Part shown: positions 48,771 through 60,161 of the stretch, in pieces
How positions within the stretch are numbered: the first letter of the stretch is position 1
Layout of the letters: each line of letters begins with the position of its first letter
Assembly (NCBI GenBank): GCA_019914945.1
Contig: CM034106.1
Span: forward strand, 744,001 to 808,000
DNA length: 64,000 bases
Direction: 5' to 3'
Origin: Typha latifolia
Taxonomy: Eukaryota > Streptophyta > Magnoliopsida > Poales > Typhaceae
Notes under the pieces: generated by a model
Told to the model about the DNA's origin: nothing
Seen by the model: only the letters and a program-made list of their open reading frames with translations
The model's database searches: none
Position numbers and translations under genes: made by a program

Positions 48771-49039
48771 TCACATATATAGTTTTTAATTTAAGGGTAG
48801 CAACAAATACTTAACCTTTTTTTTTTGTTTGAAAAAAAGAAATTGGCCCAGAATTTGGTCCAATTTGACCTTTGGCTCATTTTATATTTGCTTTTATTTA
48901 TATTTTATTTTAGATGTAGTGGATATTCTAATATCTAAGATTGTAGAAATTCCCTACTATATAGTTTTTAATATCGACGGTCAGATATAATAGCTCTCTT
49001 ATGGTAACTTATAGTAGCTTTCACGTGTCCAAGGCCACA

Positions 49040-49534
49040 AGCTTGGTCAGGTGGGAGGCCCCGACTGTTGGGTGGCTAAAAATCAACACTGATGGGTGTT
49101 TTGCTGATCGAAGCTATTAGGGGGGAGCAGGATTTGTGATCCCGGACTAGGACGGACGACCTGTGAAGATAGCTTGGGAACCCTACCTGAGCATCTCCAT
49201 TTTGTTTGCGGAAGCTTGGGCAGTCTGGTTAGGCCTCAGTATGACTGATAAGGGGTGTAGGATGCAGCTCAAGCTGGACTCCCTAGTCCTTGCTCAAATT
49301 CTCCGACACGAGGCAAGCTGCCCGTGGCACGTCAAAAGCATGGTGGAAGAGTGTAGGGTTCTATTGAGTGGGTTTAGGGAGTGGAAGATCTCTCATGTGT
49401 TTCGAGAAGCAAACTAAGTGACGAACATGGCAGCCAACTCTAGTAAAGTGGCCTCGGCCTCCGCTATGTGGGATCCTAGGGTCCCTATTCACCCGGATCT
49501 ACGTAGTCTGTTGTATTTTGATTCCTTGTGTTAA
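49040..49534 (+). pseudogene. degenerate LINE RNase H domain (RVT_3 type)
   Basis: One frame across this stretch reads like the C-terminal RNase H domain of plant non-LTR retrotransposons: WLKINTDGCFADRS near the start (INTDG holds the catalytic Asp motif), then GGAGFVIPD, FAEAWAVWLGLSM (catalytic Glu region), LKLDSLVLAQIL (second Asp region), and WKISHVFREAN followed by VTNMAANSSKVA. Stop codons interrupt it at least three times (after DRSY, after VIPD and after REAN), so it is inactive. The upstream reverse transcriptase is missing. RNase H would degrade the RNA strand of the retrotransposition intermediate. It ends at the TAA at 49532-49534. Confidence 0.8.
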
Positions 49535-50455
49535 CTAACCGACCAAATTAATCTAGCTGATACCAGCTCCTTTCACTTCAAAAAATAAACTTATTTCAAA
49601 ATGATGTAGTCAAGATCTAGACCGTCGAAGACTATCTATTTCTTTTTTACCATATTCCTACTTTTGTTTTAATCTAGTTCGTAAATTCAAATCCTTATAT
49701 ATATAAATATATATAGTTTCTTTTAAAAAAAATATTTTCTAAAAATAGTAAATTGACTGATAAAATTTGTTTTTGTTTTTGCAATCCATGTTGAATTTAA
49801 TAACTTCTCGAAACAAAGACAAAAAAAAGGGGAAAAAGGAAGTTGGTATAACTTAAGTTTGCATGAAATTCTTTTGGGCTTGATTGTAGAGAATCCCACT
49901 GTTTATAAAAAAATTTGCACCAATTATTCTTTACTATCAAATCAATGGAAAGGTTGACAAGTATTAACAAAATAATAATAATAATAAAGTACAAATCTTT
50001 GATGTGCATTTAGTCAAATTCCATTTGATGCTTTCAAGCTTAGAAAGGCTTGATTTTAACCTTTAGAGTTGCTTGAGAGACTTTGCTTTCAATCCTTGAT
50101 TTAGCCACTCCATTTATTTAGCATCAAATGGGCACTTTGATCATGGCAATTTATTAGATACTTATACATACTTGCCAAAAATTTAATTATTCTTTTTGGC
50201 TTAAAAAACATGCATGCAATGCTAATTATGGAGTGGTTGTTTGCTTTTGGAGGAATAGAAAAAAAAAGTGCAAACCCTAAGTGGAATCTGAGGTGCACTT
50301 TAATTTTATTTCTTTTGTAGATAGACTAATATGTTATAATGATTTAAATAACAAAGTGGGCCTCTCTTTATATAATAAAATGTTAGTTTGCCATTGTATG
50401 GTTGTATATAGATCTTTCTTTGTTTTCCTATATCAACCACATATTTGGTGGTCCC

Positions 50456-50456
<1 letters not shown>

Positions 50457-50489
<33 letters not shown>
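50457..50489. repeat. (AT)n microsatellite
   Basis: About 16 AT units in intergenic DNA. Confidence 0.9.
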
Positions 50490-50490
<1 letters not shown>

Positions 50491-51580
50491 CTTACAAACA
50501 AAAATTAATACTCCACCAAGTTTTTTCTCAACCAAATCATCTTCCCATGCCCTTTTGTCCCATCTTTTGAACATTTTTGTTATTTCAGCATCATATGATC
50601 CATACTTTTGTTTTGTTAATTGATTGTAATCATTAGGCTCGATGAGTTGAATAATCTCGAGCTAACCAGATTGAGATTCAGTATAGACAAATAGCTCTGC
50701 TCGTGTATGTTTGAATCTTACGACCCCTTGTATTCTCTTTCGAATGTGATTGGAGCCGTTAAACATTAATAGATTAATTTGAATCGGGTCCGAGCTCGAG
50801 CTACCCCTGAATAATTATGAGACCTAAACGGGTTATTATTCTGCGCATATCTTATTTTGCATCACATAAGTAGATCCAAATCTAGGGCAAATGCTTCAAA
50901 AATAAAATTTCTTTCACTAGGATATTCTTTTATTGGTATATGAGTCATGCATCACTTCCCTAGAAGATAATTAGATTATAACCAAAATGGAGTAGTTAAC
51001 ATCACCTCTATACTTTCTTTCATATATTAGTGCATGTTTGCTTCTATATACTTTTGGTAGTACTTTGTTGGCATTATTGGGAATTAAACACATAGATAAC
51101 CCTAATGGGGTCTCTTTGATTAATGATTAATTAAGTAGATTTTCTTAGTACTATGATCTCCAACAAGAAACAGCTTTAACTATATACATACAAATCGATT
51201 CACATGAAACAAGAGATGGAGATGGATAATTAACTACTTATTAATATCTACTAACACATCTTAATCATGTACTTAATCCACGGCATTAAGAGAGGTACAT
51301 TTGGATTTATCTATCAACTAATGGACAATTCAAAGTAACCTTTCATGGCCTTCATAGGCCAGAACATGATGATCAATTCCACCACTGTCTCCTCTAATCC
51401 CCAGCTGTTAATTTAATTAATTTTGAACATTTCGATGGTCCAAACCTTAGAAGATTTATTGGATTATCTCCATAATTATGAATCTTGCAATTTAATTAGA
51501 AAATGTATGTTTATAAAATTTCTAACACATAGATCATGTCAAAATTAACAATGTACATGTTGCGTTTAATCTAAACATAC

Positions 51581-51606
51581 ATTATTATTATTATTATTAT
51601 TATTAT
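51581..51606. repeat. (ATT)n microsatellite
   Basis: Eight to nine ATT units in intergenic DNA. Confidence 0.85.
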
Positions 51607-52460
51607 ATTTTAATTAATTTAAAATCACTTATTATACGGTAATAAGATATAGTAAAAAAAATTTGACCTTCATTTTTGATAAGAGAATTAAAGAAAATTA
51701 TTCCTTTCCCTTTTTAATTTTCCAACCAAATTTTTCTATTTTTCGCGATTTGAACGGATGAGATCTTGGCATCGGGGGAGAATCCAACGGCCGATGAGGC
51801 TCGAAGCATACCGACGTGTTTTAAATTCTCCCAGCGGAACGGGATGATGTGAAATGTCCAAAATGGCCCCAGCCGTCAACCTTCTGAGTTAGTGCACCTC
51901 ACCCTATGAGAAAGTGCCACGTAGGATGGGCCCCAAGGGGAGCTCTCCTGCCGAACTTCCGCAGAAAATTTTTCTGCGCGATGGCATTTTTTTTATAAGA
52001 GGTTTTGTGCACCTATATAAATATTATATTATATGTTTATTTCAATTTGCACCCTGTCCTTTCACAAATTGTAGTGTGTGAAGTAGAAAATCTCTTCTGC
52101 ATATGGAAAATTTTCAAAAAATCCCTTGCACTTTGGGACTTTCTTAGTTGCACTCGGATTTCTATCTCATCGCTCTTTTTTTCAGCTTTTGTATTTTAAA
52201 CTACAGCCTAACATATAAACACCCGGTTAAGCTTCTTTATGGCTAATACTAGTATAAGCTATTGTAATGTTACTAGTATAACGTGTAATAATTATATTTG
52301 ATGTGATATAAAGTTGATATTAAAATAATAAAATTGTATTGAGAATTAGTGATATTTTAAACCTAGTGACGAAAATACTCGTAACTATATGTTATATAGT
52401 AAATAGTATGAGGCCTTTATACTGTGGACTTCCCCGTATTGTTTAGGGTTATAGTGTGGA

Positions 52461-53042
52461 GTTATAACCCCGCACTCTAGTGTGCATCTATGCGGGGTTA
52501 TAACCTCGCACTTGGGTGTTCGTTTGATGCTACTTGGCGACGGCATTGGAGCGATCGAGGGCGAGGGCGGAGATGTTGCCCTACCATAAGGAGATGCAAT
52601 CGAGAAGGGATGGGGAGGCATGATAGAGAAGTACAAGATCATCGCTGGCAAGGACGGTAGTGAGGTAGAGGGATAGGGAAGGGGAGGTCAATGCGGTGGC
52701 GAAGGTGGCGTGGGAATTGGAGAGGAGGCGAGGGAAGAGATGGGAGAGGAGGGAGGAGAGAAAGTAGAGAGCCGCAACGGAGACCTCGGGGTTGGGGAGG
52801 AGAGATCGAATTGAGGCCTAAGATGAGCACATCGTAGAGGTGGGGGAGTAAGGTTGAGCGAGCGGAGGAGGTCGTACGTGAGCTTCTTGCAGACGGCGGA
52901 GAAGGGTGAGTTGATGATCTCATCGCAGATGGTCTTGACAACGGTGGAATAAGGGAGGGCTTGGAAGAGCGCGCCAAATTGATTGAGAACGTTGGTTACC
53001 TAGCACTATGTGGGCTAATACCCTGCACTGTGCGGGGCTATC
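52461..53042. repeat. GC-rich inverted-repeat motifs bordering the TPLATE fragment
   Basis: On the left, GTTATAACCCCGCAC (52461-52475) is followed by the inverse GCGGGGTTATAAC (about 52492-52504). On the right, GGGCTAATACCCTGCAC (about 53012-53028) is followed by GTGCGGGGCTATC (about 53030-53042). Each side is itself a hairpin-like pair built from the same word. The gene fragment lies between them. Confidence 0.5.
52533..52993 (-). pseudogene. TPLATE-like gene fragment, frame-broken
   Basis: Minus-strand translation, moving between frames, gives VTNVLNQFGALFQAL, EIINSPFSAVCKKLTYDLLR, SLNLTP, then after a one-base shift LYDVLILGL, after another shift EVSVAALYFLSSLL, and further on VLASDDLVLLYHASPSLLD and ALDRSNAVAK. 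In the same order these match the N-terminal 170 or so residues of TPLATE, a clathrin-endocytosis adaptor: LRQSGALLQAL, SPASAVCKKLAFDLIR, LTPDLWD, DVTAAAVSILA, LARDDLVTL, LLDRVSAWW and LDRSDTVAK. At least two frameshifts and two in-frame stops (after ISLW and after AVAK) make it non-functional. GC content is far above the surroundings. TPLATE itself is normally a long gene; only part of its first coding exon is here. Similarity is judged from memory without alignment software. Confidence 0.68.
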
Positions 53043-53969
53043 TTTGGAGATGAGAGAGAGAGAGGAGATAGCAATTGTAGCTGATATAACTAGTGTGTTA
53101 TCATCTCAAAAGGTAAAATTATAAAATTGGGTTATTAATAAATAATTTTTAGAAAGTTGTATAGAATAAAATGAGAGAGAATATTAAAATAGTATACTAG
53201 AATAAGGTAAAATATTATTTAGTTACTACATCAGTATAAGGAGACTTATTCTAGAATAAGCATATTCCTATTCCACAAGTGAACGACGAAAAGATTCTAA
53301 ATATAATTTTTAAGTTATTCTTGTCGATGTCATAATGAGAAAATGGTTTTTTTATTATGATTATTGCATAATTTCTAGTTCAATTTGAAATTTTTATATT
53401 TTAAATTTTAAATATCAGATAATTTTATGAATAATATCTTATATTTTATTACCTGCTTACTAAGTAGTCTTTGTAACTAAATTCCTTTTTTTATTATAAT
53501 TTACATATAATATTCTACTGTTATTTTGATTAACTATCATCAATCCTAATATGCTAGTCTAGGCTTACGTAACTTTACTAATTAAATTACTAAATTATCC
53601 TTAATTATTTTTTAATATTTATGGGTTGACCCACCCTATTAGCATATTATTTTAGTTGATACCCATCAATTGAAAATGACTGGGTTAAGTTAATTTAAGA
53701 TTGGAAATGAGGAGTCAAAATTACAAAATACTCAAAGAACGAGTATTAATATAAAAAATTAAAAAAATTATAGGGCGTTATTTAATTTTTTTTATTTGTT
53801 TATGTCTATATCAATTAATATTCATATCGTTCTTAAAAAGAGTATTTTAATAATTTTACAAGTAGAATTATCTTACTTCAGTATGGTGATAAGTTTAACA
53901 TATGGTGGGACGGTGATTGCGATATGATATGTATGTTCTTCGTATATTTTAGTTGAGATTTTTTTTTTC

Positions 53970-54230
53970 AGTGTTAAATATATTTTACCCTCTTGTACTT
54001 ATGCCTAAAATTATTTTACTTTCTGTATTTCAAAAATTAAATTTAACTAAATACTATGGCTATTTTTATAATTTTGCTACATTATATTAAAATCTGTATA
54101 TATTTTCTAACAAATAGGATAGGGGCATTTTAGTGATAAAAACAAGGACCGGTTTAAAACTTTTTGAAGTTTATATGATAAAGTAATTTTGAGCATAAAT
54201 ACAAGGAGCTAAAATACATTTAACTCTTTT
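53970..54230. mobile_element. MITE, about 260 bp
   Basis: The left arm GTTAAATATATTTTACCCTC then TTGTACTTATGCCTAAAATT pairs with the reverse complement of the right arm, GTTAAATGTATTTTAGCTCC then TTGTATTTATGCTCAAAATT. About 65 bp of arm at high similarity. No coding capacity. Confidence 0.68.
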
Positions 54231-54300
54231 AAAAAAAAAAATAAAGTATAGTAAATAACAAAATCATATTAAGGGTTTATTTGAAAATTTCTTCTTTGAA

Positions 54301-54503
54301 AAAATTACATTTTATCCTATGGAGTTAGTTTTAAAAATTACATTACATTTTATCATAGTTTTATTATCTAAAATTTAATTGATATTATTTTCAATGCATA
54401 AAAGATGGATGGAAAAAATAATAATTTATATTAGGATATAACTATAAAACTATTAATGGTGCAGTGAATTTATGCCTAGTCATAGGGAGTGAAATGTAAT
54501 TAT
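54301..54503. mobile_element. MITE, about 200 bp, in the H+-ATPase promoter
   Basis: The left arm AAAATTACATTTTATCCTATG pairs with the reverse complement of the right arm, AATAATTACATTTCACTCCCTATG, over about 25 bp. The right end shares GTGAAATGTAATT with the MITE at 30187-30334. It ends about 270 bp before the TATA box. Confidence 0.5.
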
Positions 54504-54775
54504 TCTTTCTGTTTATTGAACTGTGTCTAGGCTAAAAATGAGGGGGCGATATGCAAATTATCTGAGTCGCAATATTTTTATCCGCAGAGGCAAATTCGTA
54601 TGCGTAGGTTCTGAGAGGAAGTTCCAAGCGCGTACTTTTTCGGCTCACAGGTACACCCCTCGAGGAACCCGTTGGAGGAAGTGACCGGCACGTCACCCGG
54701 TCGATTTGGTGGCGCACCGTATACTCCCGGTAGGCCCCGCCAATTGGGAAAGGGGCATTGTGGTCACAACCGGCC

Positions 54776-54785
54776 CTATAAATAT
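54776..54785 (+). promoter_or_regulatory. TATA box of the H+-ATPase gene
   Basis: CTATAAATAT in GC-rich context, with a CCAAT word about 37 bp upstream (near 54740) and an ACGTCA word near 54690. It is 187 bp before the start codon, predicting transcription from about 54807. Confidence 0.6.
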
Positions 54786-54800
54786 CACCCCGATAGCCAA

Positions 54801-54878
54801 ATGCTTCGCTCTCTCCCACCTCGAGCACCGGATTCCACCTCTCCCTCGTCTTCCTCTCCCCCTCCACTACCATTATAA
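54801..54878 (+). CDS. possible upstream ORF of the H+-ATPase gene
   Basis: A 25-codon ORF from ATG 54801 to TAA 54876-54878, starting MLRSLPPRAPDSTSP and ending PPPLPL. It is only about 24 bp after the TATA T, so it is in the transcript only if transcription starts slightly early. Some tobacco H+-ATPase genes have regulatory upstream ORFs, which makes it worth noting. Confidence 0.25.
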   Translation: MLRSLPPRAPDSTSPSSSSPPPLPL

Positions 54879-54962
54879 CCTCCGCCTTCTCCATTCCCAG
54901 GGTTTCTTCTTTCGATCTCTCGTCTCTTAATCTAGGGTTTTGGCTCCGGTGGCGCGAGCGTG

Positions 54963-57900
54963 ATGGCGATTAGCCTCGAGGAGATCAAGAACGAGACCGT
55001 TGATCTGGTGAGAGACGCAGACGCCTCGCTCGTTCTCGAATTTTTTTTTTCATTTCTTTTTCCCTCTGATATGATCAGATCGGTCTCCTCGTATTTAATC
55101 CGTTTTTTCAACTATTTTTCTCTTATATTTGTAGGTTTTTTTTTTGTCGTATTAATGGATATGATTATTTTTTTCTTCTTTTAAATTTGAGTTTTACTGT
55201 CTTCTTCCTCTATTTACTGTATAGAGAGATTGCGAGTACTTCTGTTGTACTCCGCCGTCCCTGCAATCCTCTTCCCTTCTTCTTGGGTTCTTCGCCATAC
55301 AAAGATAACGAAGCAAAAATTACAAAAGAAACCCTCGAAAAGAATCTTTATTTGCTCTCTACGGTTAGAAACTTCTTTTTTTTTCGATTATTGCGATTTT
55401 GGGGGGTCACGGTTAATTTTAATATTTTTGAAAACTTTTTTTTTGGGTTAATTTTCGCTTTTTTGCTTGCCCCTGTTGATTCACGTGTTGGGATGACGAC
55501 ATCTTGCCAAACCTCGTCACGAGAAATAGGAGTCTTGGTTTCGCTTGTGAAGTTGTCTCTTTTCCACAAAAAAAAAAAAAGTTGCCTCTTTTAGTTGCTG
55601 TTCTTTTGTGGTTCCACTAATGGAAGAAGTTGTTCTTGCTCATGGGTGTTGAGTTGTCTTGTGTTGTTGTTGTCTCAGGAACGGATTCCGGTAGAGGAGG
55701 TGTTCGAGCAGCTGAAATGTACCAAAGAAGGTCTCACTTCCGACGAAGGAGCCAATCGGCTTCAAATCTTCGGGCCCAACAAGTTAGAAGAGAAGAAGGT
55801 TTTTTTTCCAAAGCGAATCCTTTTTTATCCTTCTTCCTCCTCCTTGATTTATATCATGGCCTTGTACTAAAGAATGATTTTTTTTTTTTTTTTTGGGTGG
55901 GGGCAATAACAGGAGAGCAAAATTCTCAAGTTCTTGGGGTTTATGTGGAACCCCCTCTCGTGGGTCATGGAAATGGCCGCCATCATGGCTATTGCCCTGG
56001 CCAATGGTGACGGGAAGCCTCCGGATTGGCAAGACTTTGTGGGTATCGTCGTTCTCTTGGTGATCAACTCCACCATCAGTTTCATTGAAGAGAACAACGC
56101 TGGTAATGCAGCTGCTGCTCTCATGGCTGGTCTTGCGCCAAAAACGAAGGTGTGAAATGTTTTTCAGAAAATTTGATATTTTTTGCAGCCTTTTTTGTTA
56201 TGTTTTGTATGCTTATCTGCATAATTTTATCATTCTAGGTGCTCAGAGATGGGCGCTGGACCGAACAGGACGCGTCTATTCTGGTGCCTGGAGATATAAT
56301 CAGCATCAAACTTGGAGATATTGTTCCTGCTGATGCCAGACTTCTTGAGGGAGATCCCCTGAAGATTGACCAGTCTGCTTTGACTGGAGAATCCCTTCCC
56401 GTCACGAAGAATCCAGGAGACGAGGTCTTCTCTGGTTCAACCTGCAAGCAGGGTGAGATCGAGGCTGTTGTTATCGCCACCGGTGTTCATACCTTCTTCG
56501 GGAAGGCTGCCCATCTTGTGGACAGCACTAACCAAGTTGGGCACTTTCAGAAGGTTCTCACAGCCATCGGTAATTTCTGTATCTGCTCCATAGCTGTTGG
56601 GATCGTCGTGGAGCTCATCGTCATGTACCCGATCCAACATCGTAAATACAGGGACGGTATTGACAATCTTCTGGTCCTCTTGATTGGAGGAATACCAATT
56701 GCTATGCCGACGGTGTTGTCGGTGACCATGGCTATTGGGTCACACAGGCTATCTGAACAAGGTGCTATCACTAAGAGAATGACTGCCATAGAGGAAATGG
56801 CTGGGATGGATGTTCTATGCAGTGACAAGACAGGGACGCTTACTCTTAACAAGTTGAGTGTTGACAAAAACCTTATCGAGGTTTTTGTGAAGGGAGTGGA
56901 TAAGGAGTATGTGATCTTATTGGCTGCAAGAGCTTCAAGAACTGAGAATCAGGATGCCATTGATGCTGCCATGGTTGGAATGCTCGCAGACCCAAAAGAG
57001 GTATTGATTGCCTTGCGTATATATTTCTGTGCAATTTTTTTTTTGTTCCTATTTGTTGGTCAATTATCACAAGTATTATTCATTTTTACACCTATTCTGT
57101 AGGCAAGAGCTGGTATCACGGAGGTGCATTTCCTCCCCTTCAACCCTGTTGACAAGAGAACTGCTCTTACCTACGTTGATGCCAGTGGCAATTGGCATCG
57201 TGCAAGTAAAGGCGCTCCTGAGCAGGTCCAACTTTTCCCTTGTATCTGATCAATGGATTTATTTTTATTTTATTGTTTCCATTTTTCTTAGTTTTGGACG
57301 CTTATAGTTTCTTGATCATTTGGTTCATGGGAATAGATTTTGAACCTCTGCAACTGCAAGGAAGATGTAAGGCAGAAGGTTCATTCTGTGATTGACAAGT
57401 TCGCTGAACGCGGTCTTCGATCTTTGGCCGTTGGTAGACAGGTTTGACTTTGATCTTTCCCATTTATTTTGTTCCTATTGTTGTTTCTATTCCTCATGTA
57501 AGCATGTGAATTGTCCTACAGGAAGTCCCAGAAAGAACCAAGGAGAGTGCAGGTGGGCCGTGGCAGTTTGTTGGTTTGTTGCCTCTGTTCGATCCCCCAA
57601 GACATGACAGTGCCGAAACCATTCGGAGAGCTCTCAACCTTGGTGTTAATGTGAAGATGATTACTGGTAATTTTCCGGGCTTCTCATTTTTAAACTAATA
57701 CTACCTCTTTCGGTAGTCTATTCACTGAGTATTGATCCATTCAGGCGATCAACTTGCTATTGCTAAGGAGACTGGGCGAAGGCTTGGAATGGGAACAAAC
57801 ATGTACCCATCGTCCTCGTTACTTGGCCAACATAAGGATGCATCAATTGCTGCTCTTCCTGTAGATGAATTGATTGAGAAGGCTGATGGATTTGCTGGCG

Positions 57901-60161
57901 TATTTCCAGGTAAGCTTGCTCTGCATATAGGCACATACATGCAATAACTTCTCTCGTACCATTTCAAAGTTCTTATTGCCTATGTAATGGGAAAACATCT
58001 TTCTGTGGAGCAGAACACAAGTATGAAATTGTGAAGAAGTTACAGGAGAGGAAGCATATATGTGGAATGACAGGAGATGGTGTCAATGATGCCCCTGCTT
58101 TGAAGAAGGCTGACATTGGAATTGCTGTTGCTGATGCCACAGATGCAGCTAGAAGTGCTTCAGACATAGTCCTTACTGAGCCTGGGCTTAGTGTCATCAT
58201 TAGTGCTGTTCTTACCAGCAGAGCCATTTTCCAGAGGATGAAAAACTACACGGTAAGAAGTTCTTGACTTTTTGTTGTTTAAGTCAGGTTTCATTAAGTT
58301 GTTCTAACATTGCCTTCTCATCTCTCTCTGTCTCTGTAGATTTATGCTGTCTCCATCACCATCCGTATTGTCGTAAGTACTTAAGCAAGAGCTCTTGGAA
58401 GTAATTGTGTCTTTTTATGATCTAACATGGCCATCCCCATCTTAATTTTGTTTATTTGGTTTAGTTATGGTTTCCTTTTTTTATATATAGCTCGGTTTCA
58501 TGCTTATCGCATTGATATGGAAGTTTGACTTCTCCCCCTTCATGGTTTTGATCATTGCCATTCTAAATGATGGTAAGTATAGATACTAAACACTTAATCG
58601 TTTTTCTCATTCCGTTCTATATATTCTGTCTTTTGTCCTGCGTATTTCTCTGAGGCTGAATTCACTATTTTTTATTGTCAAATTTCAGGTACGATTATGA
58701 CAATTTCAAAAGATCGTGTCAAGCCATCTCCAATGCCTGATAGTTGGAAACTGAAAGAGATATTTGTCACTGGTGTTGTGTTTGGCAGCTATTTGGCTTT
58801 GATGACTGTCATCTTTTTCTGGGCTATGCATGATACTGACTTCTTCTCGGTAAAGCATTTCTCAATCTATTCTTGTCTATTTAAGACCTCATCCATGATA
58901 AGAATTTCTTATTAGTTTTAAGTCTTGTATTTCGTTATAATTTAGTTGAATTTTGGAACTGAATGCCATCTAATGATTTTTTTTTTCTTTCTCATTTGTG
59001 CAGGACAAGTTTAAAGTTAGATCATTGAGGCTCAGCGATGATGAAATGATGTCTGCTCTATACCTGCAAGTTAGTATCATTAGTCAGGCTCTCATATTCG
59101 TCACTCGATCTCGCAGCTGGTCCTTTATCGAACGCCCTGGACTTCTGCTAGTCAGTGCGTTTATCATTGCTCAGCTTGTAAGATCCTCCATCCTCTAGCT
59201 CTTTTATTGGAACAAAGAGCTTTTAATCTCAGCAAGAGCTTTAAGCCGAGTCATTAAAATGTTGCTTCCTGTTAGCTAGAATTTGTTTCAGGAAGAGTGC
59301 ATCACATACATATTTCATGAACCTGTGTTTCTTATATAGCTAACTCGATCTTTCATGTAGAACTAAATGGCATGTATCATTCCTTGGCAGGTGGCAACTG
59401 TCATAGCTGTATATGCTGATTGGGGCTTCGCACGGATTAAAGGTATAGGTTGGGGATGGGCTGGAGTTATTTGGCTGTACAGCGTTGTTTTCTTCTTTCC
59501 TCTTGACTGGTTCAAATTCGCCATTCGCTACGCCTTAAGTGGAAAGGCTTGGGATAATTTACTTGAGAATAAGGTATATAATCCTAATCCTCTAGCATCA
59601 CTTGATACTTGATAGATGGTCCTCGTCCATTTGAGGTTCTTTTAGCATCTGCTTTTTAAATTGTGTTTGGAATCCTATTCTTTTCTCCAACTTTTTTATT
59701 AAAAAAAAAACTAAGCTTGCTTTCCTCTTTACAGACTGCCTTCACTACCAAAAAGGATTATGGTAGAGAAGAAAGGGAGGCTCAATGGGCTATGGCACAG
59801 AGAACTCTTCATGGACTCCAACCCCCTGAAACCGCCAACCTCTTCAATGAAAAAAGCAGCTACCGAGAACTTTCCGAGATTGCAGAGCAGGCTAAGAGAA
59901 GGGCCGAAGTTGCAAGGTATGTTATCTTTAAGATATATCATCAACTTCTTGATCCAAACAACACTATAATTTGCCTAGGAAACAAACTAATGACATCCAA
60001 AGCATTCAGATTTCAAAATTTAAACAAACACATCAAGACTTTAATCTTGTGCTTCATATTATAGGCTCCGAGAGCTTCACACTCTGAAGGGTCATGTGGA
60101 ATCAGTAGTTAAGCTGAAAGGACTCGACATCGACACAATCCAGCAGCATTACACTGTGTAA
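54963..60161 (+). CDS. AHA: plasma-membrane H+-ATPase (P3A type), 16 exons, 950 aa
   Basis: Exons: 54963-55007, 55679-55798, 55913-56149, 56239-57000, 57103-57225, 57337-57441, 57522-57666, 57745-57909, 58014-58252, 58340-58372, 58491-58572, 58689-58849, 59004-59177, 59391-59573, 59735-59916, 60065-60161; all GT-AG, 951 codons. The pump exports H+ using ATP and energises secondary transport. Visible motifs: cytosolic N-terminus [31 protein letters not shown] in the actuator domain; [12 protein letters not shown] in membrane helix 4; [14 protein letters not shown] with the phosphorylated Asp at about 330; KGAPEQ in the nucleotide domain; [18 protein letters not shown] in the hinge; ten membrane helices in the usual places. 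The C-terminal regulatory domain ends QQHYTV, whose penultimate Thr is the 14-3-3 binding phosphosite. Overall it is closest in my memory to rice OSA7. The ATG at 54963 is used. Length and all key residues are normal, so the gene looks functional. Exon 10 is only 33 bp. Confidence 0.97.

Larger units (their letters stand above)
38657..49039. other. gene-poor, repeat-rich region
   Basis: About 10 kb without a supportable complete gene. The first few hundred bases are PPR 3' untranslated sequence. Contains simple repeats, an inverted pair at 43878-44577, a probable Mutator-like MITE (45111-45484), a probable LINE 3' end (46560-47237) and a GC-rich promoter-like island (48560-48770). Exon-like stretches at 41783-41870 and 42057-42170 could not be assembled into a gene. 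Confidence 0.5.
49535..52532. other. intergenic, no gene seen
   Basis: AT-rich DNA with (AT)n at 50457-50489, (ATT)n at 51581-51606, a degraded repeat with GAGCTCGAGC-like words at about 50640-50810, and a second GC-rich promoter-like island at about 51740-51990 (contains ATCCAACGGCC and GCCACGTAGGATGGGCCCC). No gene follows that island. Confidence 0.5.

Noticed and set aside
52385..52977. Pro/Ser-rich minus-strand ORFs as a new gene
   Set aside because: These frames are off-frame readings of a GC-rich TPLATE-like fragment. The meaningful similarity is in another frame and is interrupted.
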